Part shown: positions 1 to 6,378 of the stretch, one piece after another | How the letters are laid out: every line of letters begins with the position of its first letter | How positions within the stretch are numbered: position 1 is the stretch's first letter | Program-made: the position numbers and the translations under genes | From: Methylotenera_A sp040387095 | GTDB taxonomy: Bacteria; Pseudomonadota; Gammaproteobacteria; Burkholderiales; Methylophilaceae | DNA: 22,649 nt | Assembly: GCA_040387095.1 (NCBI GenBank) | Contig: JAZKEJ010000160.1 | Span: 1 to 22,649, forward strand | Direction: 5' to 3' | Notes under the pieces: model-generated | Database searches by the model: none | Told to the model about the DNA's origin: nothing | Seen by the model: only the letters and a program-made list of their open reading frames with translations

Positions 1-537
1 TATTCAAGTTCTAGTTTTTGGCAATTAATCATTGCTATTCCAGGTACTATTTTAGGGTTTACATTGCTAATTTCACTGTTGGCGCATTTTTTCGGGAAGC
101 CTGAAGCGCCTGCTGAAGCTACACCAGAGCCTGTTGCGATAGAGGCTAAAGTTGAAGAGGCCATTAAGCCAGTTGCTGAAGTAGAAGTGGCAGCTGCAAG
201 CAGTGGCGCAGGTGTTGAAAGAAGTGGTGAGGAAGTCACTAAAGCGGTTTGTGCGATGTGCCACGCGGCTGGCTTGATGGCTGCACCAATGATCGGCAAT
301 AAAGAGCAATGGGCACCGCGTATTGCCTTAGGCTATGAAACATTGGTTAAGCATGCGATTGAAGGTATCCGCAATATGCCAGCGCGTGGCGGCAATCCTG
401 ATTTAACAGATGGTGAAGTTGCAAATGCAGTTGCACACATGGCAAATGCATCAGGCGCTAGTTTTGAAGCACCAAAACCCGCAGCAACCGAAGCCGCTCC
501 AGAGAGCGATGCAGCACCAGATACTCCAGCAAGCTAA
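1..537 (+). CDS. Membrane-anchored cytochrome c5-family protein (5' truncated)
   Basis: The reading frame is open from base 1, so the start lies outside the window and a TTG at 64 is probably not the true start. The visible 178 residues begin with a hydrophobic helix (about residues 5-30), then an Ala/Glu/Pro/Val-rich linker, then a single c-type heme domain. The heme-binding CAMCH motif is at C84-C87-H88 and the likely axial methionine is M126 in NMPARGGNPDLTDGEVA, a string typical of cytochrome c5. The protein ends in a second Ala/Pro-rich, low-complexity tail. It is inferred to be an electron carrier facing the periplasm, tethered by its N-terminal helix, passing electrons between respiratory complexes. 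The exact partner cannot be read from the sequence. A terminator follows at once, so this is the last gene of its transcript. Confidence 0.85.
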   Translation, partial: YSSSSFWQLIIAIPGTILGFTLLISLLAHFFGKPEAPAEATPEPVAIEAKVEEAIKPVAEVEVAAASSGAGVERSGEEVTKAVCAMCHAAGLMAAPMIGNKEQWAPRIALGYETLVKHAIEGIRNMPARGGNPDLTDGEVANAVAHMANASGASFEAPKPAATEAAPESDAAPDTPAS

Positions 538-563
538 TTTTTAAGTTAACTTAAATGTTCAGT

Positions 564-595
564 AAAAGCCGCTTATTGATTTGAGCGGCTTTTTT
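564..595 (+). terminator. Rho-independent terminator after the cytochrome gene
   Basis: A perfect 10-bp stem, aaaagccgct (564-573) with agcggctttt (584-593), encloses a 10-nt loop and runs into a T tract. It begins 27 bases after the cytochrome stop codon. The A tract on the left arm could also let it act on the opposite strand, but no minus-strand gene ends here. Confidence 0.88.
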
Positions 596-604
596 GTTTA
601 GCAC

Positions 605-634
605 TGAATAAAATGAACAGTAAGCACCTATAAT
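605..634 (+). promoter_or_regulatory. Candidate apaH promoter with the -10 next to the start codon
   Basis: A perfect TATAAT lies at 629-634, nine bases before the apaH ATG. The -35 is poor (tgaata, 605-610, spacer 18). If this -10 is used, transcription starts about 641 and the mRNA has almost no leader, which fits the absence of a Shine-Dalgarno sequence before the ATG. Confidence 0.4.
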
Positions 635-643
635 CAAATTATT

Positions 644-1489
644 ATGGCAACTTATGCAATAGGCGATATTCAAGGCTGTTATTATGCTTTTACAGCCTTA
701 CTCAATCAGCTGGAATTTAATCCAGAAATCGACCAGCTTAGATTAGTTGGTGATTTGATTAATCGTGGTATGGGTTCATTAGAAGTATTACGTTACTGTC
801 ATCAGCATCAGTCTTGCGTTAAAGTTGTGCTGGGCAACCACGATTTACATGCTTTAGCGGTAGCACATCAATTAAAACAAGCGCATAAAAGTGATACTCT
901 GCAAGCTATTGTTAATGCGCCAGATGCACATCATTTACTTAGTTGGCTTCGTCATCAGCCTCTTATGTTGCTTGATAGTGATAAGCAGGGTGATGCTTAC
1001 GCTGTTGTGCATGCAGGATTATTGCCGCAATGGAACATTCAACAAGCGCTTACTTATGCTCATGAAGTAGAAACTGCCCTACAAGCGGAAAATTATAAAG
1101 AATTTTTAGTCGGCATGTATGGCAACAGTCCCAATGTTTGGCACGACAAATTAACTGGGATGGATAGGTTAAGAGTCATTACTAACGCGATGACACGCAT
1201 GCGAATTTGCAGCACTGACAGTGAAATGGAATTTGCCTTTAAAGGTGAGTTACAAAATGTGCCAGCAAACTATATGCCTTGGTTTAATGTAACCAGTCGG
1301 CAATCCAAGACAACAACAATATTTTGTGGGCATTGGTCGGCTCTTGGTTTAAGCCAGCGGAATAACGTAATCTCACTAGATACAGGCTGCCTATGGGGTG
1401 GCCAGTTAACAGCTATTTGCATTGAAACTGGCGTAATTACCCAAGTCCAGCATGATGAGAGGGATTCGACTCAGACGCCAGCTTGGTAG
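644..1489 (+). CDS. apaH: Symmetrical diadenosine tetraphosphatase ApaH
   Basis: ApaH hydrolyses Ap4A to two ADP and so controls dinucleoside polyphosphate alarmones, which also serve as RNA cap precursors in bacteria. The 281 residues match the usual family length. The metallophosphatase motifs are in order: GDIQGC at residues 7-12 (D8), VGDLINRG with D37, GNHD at 64-67, and GHWSALGL near residue 230. The ATG at 644 is the only sensible start because the first motif begins six codons in. There is no clear Shine-Dalgarno, and a TATAAT sits nine bases upstream. The last 53 bases overlap the 3' end of the convergent olsA gene, so neither gene has room for its own terminator there. Confidence 0.95.
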   Translation: MATYAIGDIQGCYYAFTALLNQLEFNPEIDQLRLVGDLINRGMGSLEVLRYCHQHQSCVKVVLGNHDLHALAVAHQLKQAHKSDTLQAIVNAPDAHHLLSWLRHQPLMLLDSDKQGDAYAVVHAGLLPQWNIQQALTYAHEVETALQAENYKEFLVGMYGNSPNVWHDKLTGMDRLRVITNAMTRMRICSTDSEMEFAFKGELQNVPANYMPWFNVTSRQSKTTTIFCGHWSALGLSQRNNVISLDTGCLWGGQLTAICIETGVITQVQHDERDSTQTPAW

Positions 1490-2222
1490 TGATGGAGTCA
1501 TGAGCTTGCTGAGTTAAGTCTCGTCTATTTTGCTTACTTGCATCAATTGGCGCCAAAAAATGCAATGTAACTCTAGCGTTTTTAACATTAATGATTTGCC
1601 GCATTGATTCAACTAAACCTATTTCGCCGGCATAAGCCATTTTGGTGTTAATACTACCATCTAAATTGGCATAGCGAATAGCCACCGGCCAAATAGCAGT
1701 GTTTGTATCAATGGCAGCTTGTAGCACGCTGCTTTTAAAGCTTAAAGTGTGCGTGCCGTCAGTCGTCGTTCCTTCAGGAAAAAAACAGAGGTTATCGCCC
1801 TGTACTAAACTTTCCGTAGTGATTTTCACAATTTTGCCTGCTACCTGTTTTTTGCTTCTATCGATAAATAACGGATTAGCTTTATAAGCCAAATAGCCGA
1901 ATATTGGCCAGCTTCTAATTTCTGCCTTGGCAATAAAGCGCAATGCAATTTGACTGTTGAGCGCATGAATATCTGCCCAAGAAACATGGTTAGCTACAAA
2001 CATGATGCCTTTGGTAGAAACGGACGGCAAATTACCTGTTGTGACGACCTTAATGCCAAATGCCCGCAACAAACCACCACACCACCATTTAATTAGCGAT
2101 AGTTTGGATTTTTTGCACAAGAAAGGCAATATCGCAGCTGCGATGATTAGCCCAGTAATGGTATGCAAGAAAATGCGTATTATTCGATAAATCCGAACAA
2201 TGAAATGGCTGTTTTGTTGCAA
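1437..2222 (-). CDS. olsA: 1-acyl-glycerol-phosphate-type acyltransferase, probably lyso-ornithine lipid O-acyltransferase OlsA
   Basis: This is a PlsC-family acyltransferase of 261 residues. An N-terminal hydrophobic segment (about 15-36) anchors it to the inner membrane. The catalytic HX4D motif is H79...D84 within NHVSWADIH, IDRS is at 120-123, and the acyl-acceptor motif FPEGT is at 148-152. By itself it could be PlsC, acylating lysophosphatidate. The gene starts one base after the stop of olsB, which is the classic ornithine-lipid arrangement, so I favour OlsA: transfer of a second fatty acid to lyso-ornithine lipid. The start is TTG (2222-2220), with no nearby in-frame ATG and no strong ribosome site. 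Translation is therefore probably coupled to olsB. Confidence 0.8.
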   Translation of the reverse strand: MQQNSHFIVRIYRIIRIFLHTITGLIIAAAILPFLCKKSKLSLIKWWCGGLLRAFGIKVVTTGNLPSVSTKGIMFVANHVSWADIHALNSQIALRFIAKAEIRSWPIFGYLAYKANPLFIDRSKKQVAGKIVKITTESLVQGDNLCFFPEGTTTDGTHTLSFKSSVLQAAIDTNTAIWPVAIRYANLDGSINTKMAYAGEIGLVESMRQIINVKNARVTLHFLAPIDASKQNRRDLTQQAHDSITTKLASESNPSHHAGLG

Positions 2223-2223
2223 A

Positions 2224-2985
2224 TTATTTTAAGAAATGCGAAGCATATCGGCTGTTGATTTTAGATAAGGGTAACATTACCAGCATATCAGCCGTATTGA
2301 AATAGGCATCCCACGCAGGTTCTCCACAAATATAAGCGCCAAGCCTTAAATAACCTTTAATCAGCGCCGGACAAACAACTTGCATCTGTTGATTTAATGC
2401 ATGAATTGGAAGTGGTGTGTGTGGAAAAACACGGTATTCGGCAGGTGATAAATGCTCATCTTTAAGCTTAAGATAGAGACTCGCTGCCATGTGTCCGCCA
2501 TCATTAATTGGCACGCTACCGCAACCAATCATGTATTCATAATTGTGCATTTGCATATATTTAGCTAAGCCTGCCCATAACATGGTGATGGTGCCGCCAT
2601 TACGATAATTTTGGTGCACGCAAGCACGGCCAACTTCCACCATACTTGGGAATAAATGTGATAAACGTGTCAGATCAAATTCACCTGCTGAGTAGTAACC
2701 ACCAGCTTCATTGGCTTTTTCTGGGGTTAAAATGCGGTAAGTGCCAATAACCTGATGTGTGACGCTTTCGCGCACTAGTAAATGCTCGCAAAATGCATCA
2801 AAACCATCAATATCCAACCCACCAGTGCCAGAAAGTTGCGCACCCATTTCTTCGGAAAATACTTTGTAGCGTAAACGCTGCGCTTCTGCAACTTCTGCAG
2901 GATTTCGTGCCAAACTAATGGTTAAGCCTCTTTGCTGGCGGTTAGATTGTAATGCTAATGAATTTTCTAATTGTCTGTCAGACAT
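2224..2985 (-). CDS. olsB: L-ornithine N(alpha)-acyltransferase OlsB (GNAT / 'hemolysin' family)
   Basis: OlsB forms the amide bond between a 3-hydroxy fatty acid (from acyl-ACP) and ornithine, the first step of ornithine-lipid synthesis. The 253-residue protein has the expected blocks: RLRYKVFSEEMGA near residues 38-50, GLDIDGFDAFCEHLLVR, EVGRACVHQNYRNGGTITML in the middle, and CGSVPINDGGHMAASLYLKL. No membrane segment is seen, so it is likely cytosolic or peripheral. It is followed one base later by olsA. AAAGGAGA stands before the ATG, but both this site and the ATG lie in a perfect hairpin (2982-3018), and a Pho-box-like repeat lies further upstream. This suggests layered control. Older databases call such proteins hemolysins; that name is not supported here. 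Confidence 0.88.
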   Translation of the reverse strand: MSDRQLENSLALQSNRQQRGLTISLARNPAEVAEAQRLRYKVFSEEMGAQLSGTGGLDIDGFDAFCEHLLVRESVTHQVIGTYRILTPEKANEAGGYYSAGEFDLTRLSHLFPSMVEVGRACVHQNYRNGGTITMLWAGLAKYMQMHNYEYMIGCGSVPINDGGHMAASLYLKLKDEHLSPAEYRVFPHTPLPIHALNQQMQVVCPALIKGYLRLGAYICGEPAWDAYFNTADMLVMLPLSKINSRYASHFLK

Positions 2986-3018
2986 AACATCTCTCCTTTA
3001 TTTTGAGAGATGTTATGT
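2982..3018 (-). promoter_or_regulatory. 14-bp perfect hairpin occluding the olsB start codon
   Basis: On the plus strand acataacatctctc (2982-2995) is exactly complementary to gagagatgttatgt (3005-3018) across a 9-nt loop. In the olsB mRNA the right arm contains half of the AAAGGAGA ribosome site and the ATG itself (2985-2983). The folded RNA would hide the start from ribosomes. There is no U tract after the stem, so it is not a terminator. A translational switch is inferred. Confidence 0.7.
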
Positions 3019-3036
3019 GTCTAAGATGAATGAATC

Positions 3037-3065
3037 ATGAAAAATATATGACTAAATGGTGACAA
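3037..3065 (-). promoter_or_regulatory. Pho-box-like direct repeats upstream of olsB
   Basis: Reading the minus strand there are three 7-mers at strict 11-bp steps: TTGTCAC (3065-3059), TAGTCAT (3054-3048) and TTTTCAT (3043-3037). Each matches the PhoB half-site CTGTCAT at 5 of 7 positions. A further TAGTCAT lies at 3077-3071 but is one base out of phase. Ornithine-lipid genes are PhoB targets in rhizobia, which makes the match meaningful. No good -10 could be placed. Confidence 0.45.
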
Positions 3066-3073
3066 CATAAATG

Positions 3074-3119
3074 ACTAGGCTGCCCCCAAAACTTGCGCAG
3101 GCAAAAATATCGGCCTAGT
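3074..3119 (-). repeat. Inverted repeat at the end of the SlyB-like gene
   Basis: actaggc (3074-3080) and gcctagt (3113-3119) are perfect 7-bp arms around a 32-nt loop that can form a smaller tgcc/ggca stem. The right arm contains the stop codon of the lipoprotein gene. No T tract follows on the minus strand, so it is at best a weak or factor-dependent terminator or an mRNA 3'-end structure. Confidence 0.35.
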
Positions 3120-3570
3120 GCGTGACGCGAGAAGTATCTGCGTTTTCAACAATGCGTACTTTATCGCCCGGTTTAAATTCTTCGTCAGCTTCTTGTACAA
3201 TAGCAATCATTGCGCCGCCATCTAATTTAACGGTAATTTCAACGCCATCTTCGCGCGTTAAGCCTTCTTCAGCAGCAGAACCTGCAAGACCGCCGACAAC
3301 AGCACCAATGACAGCCGCAATTGCACTGCCACGACCACCGCCAACTGAGCTACCTGCAATGCCACCAACCGCACCGCCAGCGATAGTCCCTACTGGGCTT
3401 TTAGTTCCTTCTAACTGAACCGTACGCACGCTTTCGACCACACCAGTTTTTACCGTTTGTACTTTGCGCGCATCATCACGCTTGTAAACATTGCCAGAAT
3501 TAGAGCTTGCACAAGCAATGGTTAAAATAGCCAACATTGTTATAGCCAATAATTTTAAAAATTGCATCAT
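3115..3570 (-). CDS. SlyB/Pcp-like glycine-zipper outer-membrane lipoprotein
   Basis: The pattern closely follows E. coli SlyB: an N-terminal export signal, then VYKRDDARKVQTVKTGVVE, a run of Gly/Ala-rich zipper helices (GTIAGGAVGGIAGSSVGG and similar), then GVEITVKLDGG and FKPGDKVRIV. Such proteins are small outer-membrane lipoproteins that stabilise the envelope. I start at the ATG at 3570, which has AAGGA five bases upstream; an in-frame ATG at 3603 has no such site. The product is 151 residues. The candidate lipidated cysteine is in LTIACASS, an imperfect lipobox with Thr at -3. A 14-bp palindrome lies 34 bases upstream of the start. The gene is transcribed toward olsB but is separated from it by the Pho-like repeats. 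Confidence 0.82.
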   Translation of the reverse strand: MMQFLKLLAITMLAILTIACASSNSGNVYKRDDARKVQTVKTGVVESVRTVQLEGTKSPVGTIAGGAVGGIAGSSVGGGRGSAIAAVIGAVVGGLAGSAAEEGLTREDGVEITVKLDGGAMIAIVQEADEEFKPGDKVRIVENADTSRVTH

Positions 3571-3603
3571 GAGATTCCTTTGATTGTTAAGCTTATTTGT
3601 CAC

Positions 3604-3617
3604 AAATATTAATATTT
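3604..3617. repeat. 14-bp AT palindrome upstream of the SlyB-like gene
   Basis: aaatattaatattt reads the same on both strands and lies 34 bases upstream of the chosen lipoprotein start. It could be an operator or an AT-rich promoter element, but it could also arise by chance in such AT-rich DNA. Confidence 0.3.
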
Positions 3618-3674
3618 AGTCACTTCATTTGATATTTGGTTTTGTTAACAGCTGTTTTTTCACATTTATAAAGA

Positions 3675-4646
3675 TCAGTTTAATTGATTCTTGCTTATAT
3701 TCTCTTGCTCTACGCTGACTTCCGCTATTAATGCCTGTGCATAGACATTTTCAATTTCAATACGTGTTGGCTGATGATTTTGCCCGCCTCGGCTCGCAAT
3801 TTTAATCGCGCCCATGGTTGAGGCTAATCTTCCACAGGTAAGCCAATCCCAACCGTTAGCAATGCCATATAATAAACCCGCACGATACGCGTCTCCACAG
3901 CCTGTTGGGTCAACAACCTTTTCAGCTCTAACGCATGGCACTTCATGGCGTTTACCATCAGCATAAATATGCGATCCACTGGCGCCCAGTGTGACAATTA
4001 ATGCTTTCACCTTGCTGGCCAGTTGCTCAAGGCTTAAGCCTGTTTTATCCTGCAATACTTGTGCTTCATAGTCATTCACCGCCAAATAAGTCGCCATTTC
4101 AACAAAATGTAGCAGTTCTTCGCCATTAAACATCGGCAAGCCTTGACCAGGATCAAACATGAAAGGAATGCCTGCCTCAAAACATTCTTTAGCATGCTGA
4201 AACATTCCATCTCTGCCATCGGGTGCAATAACTGCCAACGTCACCTGTTTAGCATCCTTTACGCTATTTTGGTGTGACTCCACCATTGCGCCAGGATGGA
4301 ACGCTGTGATTTGATTGTCATCGATATCCGTTGTAATAAATGCCTGAGCAGTAAAGCTATTGGTGATTGTTTTGATATGGTCAACGTTTAAATTGTTTTT
4401 ACTTAACCAATCATGATAAGTAGAAAAGTCTTCGCCAACCGTTGCCATGATAAGTGGCTTGCCATCCAATAGTTGCAAATTATAGGCAATGTTTCCCGCG
4501 GTGCCACCAAACTCCCGGCGCATTTCAGGTACGTAAAAAGCTACGCTTAAAGCATGAATTTTATCGGCCAGAATATGGTTTTTAAATTGATCTTGAAACA
4601 CCATAATGGTGTCAAAAGCGAGCGAGCCACAAATAAGCGTATGCAT
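3675..4646 (-). CDS. PfkB-family carbohydrate kinase, adenosine-kinase-like
   Basis: The 323 residues have both PfkB signatures: the N-terminal EFGGTAGNIAYNLQLLDGK near residue 45, and DPTGCGDAYRAG at 246-257 with the catalytic base at D252. The overall pattern (start ICGSLAFDTIMVF, ITAFHPGAM in the middle, FDPGQGLPMFNGEEL, LAVNDYEAQVL) is that of bacterial adenosine kinases of the mycobacterial AdoK type rather than ribokinase or fructokinase. It would phosphorylate adenosine or another nucleoside using ATP in the cytosol, that is, purine salvage. Substrate cannot be proved from sequence. The gene stands alone, with its own promoter (4671-4700) and a dyad over the start site. The ATG at 4646 has only a weak ribosome site. 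Confidence 0.8.
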   Translation of the reverse strand: MHTLICGSLAFDTIMVFQDQFKNHILADKIHALSVAFYVPEMRREFGGTAGNIAYNLQLLDGKPLIMATVGEDFSTYHDWLSKNNLNVDHIKTITNSFTAQAFITTDIDDNQITAFHPGAMVESHQNSVKDAKQVTLAVIAPDGRDGMFQHAKECFEAGIPFMFDPGQGLPMFNGEELLHFVEMATYLAVNDYEAQVLQDKTGLSLEQLASKVKALIVTLGASGSHIYADGKRHEVPCVRAEKVVDPTGCGDAYRAGLLYGIANGWDWLTCGRLASTMGAIKIASRGGQNHQPTRIEIENVYAQALIAEVSVEQENISKNQLN

Positions 4647-4650
4647 AAAG

Positions 4651-4672
4651 ATACCGTTTTTTAAAACGATAT
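4651..4672 (-). promoter_or_regulatory. Dyad over the transcription start of the kinase gene
   Basis: ataccgtttt (4651-4660) and aaaacgatat (4663-4672) are inverted with 9 of 10 pairs and a 2-nt centre. The dyad covers the start site expected from the adjacent promoter. It may be a repressor operator or a short 5'-leader hairpin. Confidence 0.35.
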
Positions 4673-4700
4673 TATCTTAGAGCAAGCATGGACTAGGCAA
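4671..4700 (-). promoter_or_regulatory. Sigma-70-type promoter of the kinase gene
   Basis: On the minus strand TTGCCT (4700-4695) is followed after 18 bases by GATAAT (4676-4671). The expected start is near 4664, giving a leader of about 18 nt before the kinase ATG at 4646. Confidence 0.5.
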
Positions 4701-4735
4701 GGAGAGTTTTACGAGTGCAGAGATAAAACTCAGGC

Positions 4736-4763
4736 AAAAATCATTAACAATTGATAATGATTT
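4736..4763 (-). terminator. AT-rich hairpin after tetR, possible weak terminator
   Basis: aaatcatta (4738-4746) and taatgattt (4755-4763) are perfect 9-bp arms around an 8-nt loop. On the minus strand the right arm runs into a T5 stretch. It lies 15 bases beyond the tetR stop codon, so it may end that transcript. The all but GC-free stem makes it weak. Confidence 0.45.
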
Positions 4764-4777
4764 GAAAGATAGCTGAA

Positions 4778-5344
4778 TTAAGATTGTTTAATTGCGCCAT
4801 CAATTAAGATTTTAGCGGCTTTTTTGGCATATTTGATTGCGCCTGAACCACGTTTCATTTGTTCGGCTTGCGCGGCACCTTCAAACAATAATGACAGTTG
4901 CAGCGCCAAACCATCTGCATCTTTAATATTGGCATCAGTTGCCAATTTGCCGATGAATTGTCTAAACTCACGCGATTGCAATGAAGATAATTTATGAATA
5001 GCATTTTCTTCATTCGGAAATTCTGCCGAAGCTTTAATAAAACCAACACCAATAAATGCAGATGAATTAACCCATTCTTCAATATAATCAAACAGCAATT
5101 GAATTTTTTCAGCAGGTTTTTTAGTGCCTGTATTTAATTTTTCATTTAACCAGCTTTGAAAGTCTTGCTGGCTCTTTTGCAAAACTTCAATGATTAACTG
5201 TTCTTTGGTGTTGAAATACTTATACAGCGTCATTTTGGTTGTGCCAGCAACGGCAACAATCGTGTCCACACCAGTTGAATTGATTCCTCTAGTGTGAAAT
5301 AAGTCGGTTGCAACCAGTAAAATTCTGTCTTTTAAAACGCTCAT
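4778..5344 (-). CDS. TetR/AcrR-family transcriptional regulator
   Basis: The 188-residue length is normal for the family. The N-terminal DNA-binding domain is clear: an opening helix ILLVATDLFHTRGINSTGV, then the helix-turn-helix and the hallmark TKMTLYKYFNTKEQLI at about residues 36-51. The rest is the all-helical ligand and dimerisation domain, which has no fixed motif, so the inducer is unknown. The gene has a strong-looking promoter (TTGACA/TATACT) that places the transcription start at or next to the ATG. There is no Shine-Dalgarno, so the mRNA is probably leaderless. AT-rich dyads just upstream could be its autoregulatory operator. Residues 146-181 align without gaps to a membrane protein encoded just upstream at 5609-6370. 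Confidence 0.93.
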   Translation of the reverse strand: MSVLKDRILLVATDLFHTRGINSTGVDTIVAVAGTTKMTLYKYFNTKEQLIIEVLQKSQQDFQSWLNEKLNTGTKKPAEKIQLLFDYIEEWVNSSAFIGVGFIKASAEFPNEENAIHKLSSLQSREFRQFIGKLATDANIKDADGLALQLSLLFEGAAQAEQMKRGSGAIKYAKKAAKILIDGAIKQS

Positions 5345-5350
5345 AAATGC

Positions 5351-5381
5351 AGTATAGCATGAGATTAATTGGGTTTGTCAA
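5351..5381 (-). promoter_or_regulatory. tetR promoter
   Basis: On the minus strand a perfect -35 TTGACA (5381-5376) is followed after 19 bases by TATACT (5356-5351), six bases before the ATG. The spacer is longer than ideal but both hexamers are good. The partial palindrome tcaatatatacatatga (5378-5394) overlaps the -35 and is a candidate operator. Confidence 0.55.
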
Positions 5382-5487
5382 TATATACATATGAGTAATA
5401 ATTTGAGTCTAATAATAATTTAAATTAATTTTAAGTGACTAATATTAATAGTAAAAATTAATTAAATTTTATATCGTACATAATTTA

Positions 5488-5503
5488 TATACTGATTTGT
5501 ATA
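5488..5503. repeat. Dyad in the tetR upstream intergenic region
   Basis: The 264-base gap 5345-5608 is very AT-rich and has no credible gene. It holds the tetR promoter, the dyad TATAC-N6-GTATA (5488-5503), and two copies of actgattt (5491-5498 and 5511-5518) exactly 20 bp apart. These may be regulator binding sites; nothing else stands out. Confidence 0.35.
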
Positions 5504-5608
5504 CAATTAAACTGATTTAAAGCGGAGATGGAATAGAAAATAATCTATGAAAATGACAGCGTGGATTTAACGAATAATCAGATCAAACAAAGCCGCAGGT
5601 TTTTAAGA

Positions 5609-6370
5609 TTAGCCTCTGGAATTAGCCATCAACATTGGGGTGTAATTGCAGCGCACCATCTTTAATAATTGGTGCACCAATTTTTGGTCCTCAACATTTG
5701 TGGAAATTTGCCCCAGCACAATATTTTCAAAATACACTTTTTTGTAAGAGTCAGGTAGCTGCAGTGCTTCAATTAGCTGGCAATTGCCTTTGCGCATTTG
5801 ATCAATCTGGCCAATTAATGCAGAGGTTTGTTGTGGGCTTGCAATCGTGCTGACATTGACAACAATTGGACTTGGCTCAGTTTGAGCAATTTCTGGATGA
5901 ACTTTGAAATTGGGTTTGTTTAATATAAACATACTGCCAACCACCACAGATATGCCTAAAACGCTGGCGGCGATTGCATAAGCGTATGAATTTATAATGC
6001 GAAATTCTTTTTCAGTTTGTGCGGCGATTAGTGCATGCGCAGCATTTTTAGCATGAATCAAGCTTAATGAATTATTGGCTTGAAGTTTTTCTTGTGCGGC
6101 AGCTACGGCCATAAAATACAATTGACTTGCCAACATTTCAGGCATTGCCGCGCCTGCTTTAGCGGCTTCTAAAGTTAAGAAATCTTGTAGTTGATGATTA
6201 GATGTTACTGGAGTTGTTTGAGTTGGATTATTGGTTTGGCTAAGGCTGGGTGCGTTTAACCAATCCTCTAAAATATCAAACAAGCTTAAAAGTCGCACTT
6301 GCGGTTTGTTGCTCGATTTTTTGAGCATATCAATAAGCCAGATTGAGTTGATTAAGTCTAAATTATCCAT
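5609..6370 (-). CDS. Membrane protein with a TetR-like C-terminal domain but no HTH; unknown function
   Basis: I do not recognise this 253-residue protein as a named family. Residues 1-120 are soluble, alanine-rich and helical. Two blocks match the nearby TetR: LFDILEDWLN (30-39) against its LFDYIEEWVN, and residues 80-115 against TetR 146-181 without gaps (14 of 36 identical by hand count, including LAxQL, AAQ, AKxAAxxLI). The DNA-binding helix-turn-helix is absent. One transmembrane helix follows (about 129-150), then a domain of about 100 residues with exactly two cysteines (C197, C241), probably periplasmic. It is the third gene of an operon after the TlpA-like gene and hemJ, starting eight bases after hemJ. 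A membrane-held partner or sensor for a TetR protein is inferred, not shown. Confidence 0.75.
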   Translation of the reverse strand: MDNLDLINSIWLIDMLKKSSNKPQVRLLSLFDILEDWLNAPSLSQTNNPTQTTPVTSNHQLQDFLTLEAAKAGAAMPEMLASQLYFMAVAAAQEKLQANNSLSLIHAKNAAHALIAAQTEKEFRIINSYAYAIAASVLGISVVVGSMFILNKPNFKVHPEIAQTEPSPIVVNVSTIASPQQTSALIGQIDQMRKGNCQLIEALQLPDSYKKVYFENIVLGQISTNVEDQKLVHQLLKMVRCNYTPMLMANSRG

Positions 6371-6378
6371 ATTTGACC

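Noticed and set aside
3122..3418. 98-residue plus-strand open frame opposite the SlyB-like gene
   Set aside because: Its Pro/Ala/Thr-rich composition is the shadow of Gly-rich zipper codons on the other strand; no ribosome site or family pattern.
4701..4740. Glycine-riboswitch-like string: ggagag ... aaactcaggcaaaa with an 8-bp stem gagtttta/taaaactc on the plus strand
   Set aside because: The conserved GCCGAAGG-type core is missing, the interval is too short, and no plus-strand gene follows; it would read antisense into tetR. Likely coincidence.
5547..5570. Tiny plus-strand frame (MKMTAWI) after a purine-rich stretch between tetR and the membrane gene
   Set aside because: Seven residues, no clear promoter and no downstream gene on that strand to attenuate.
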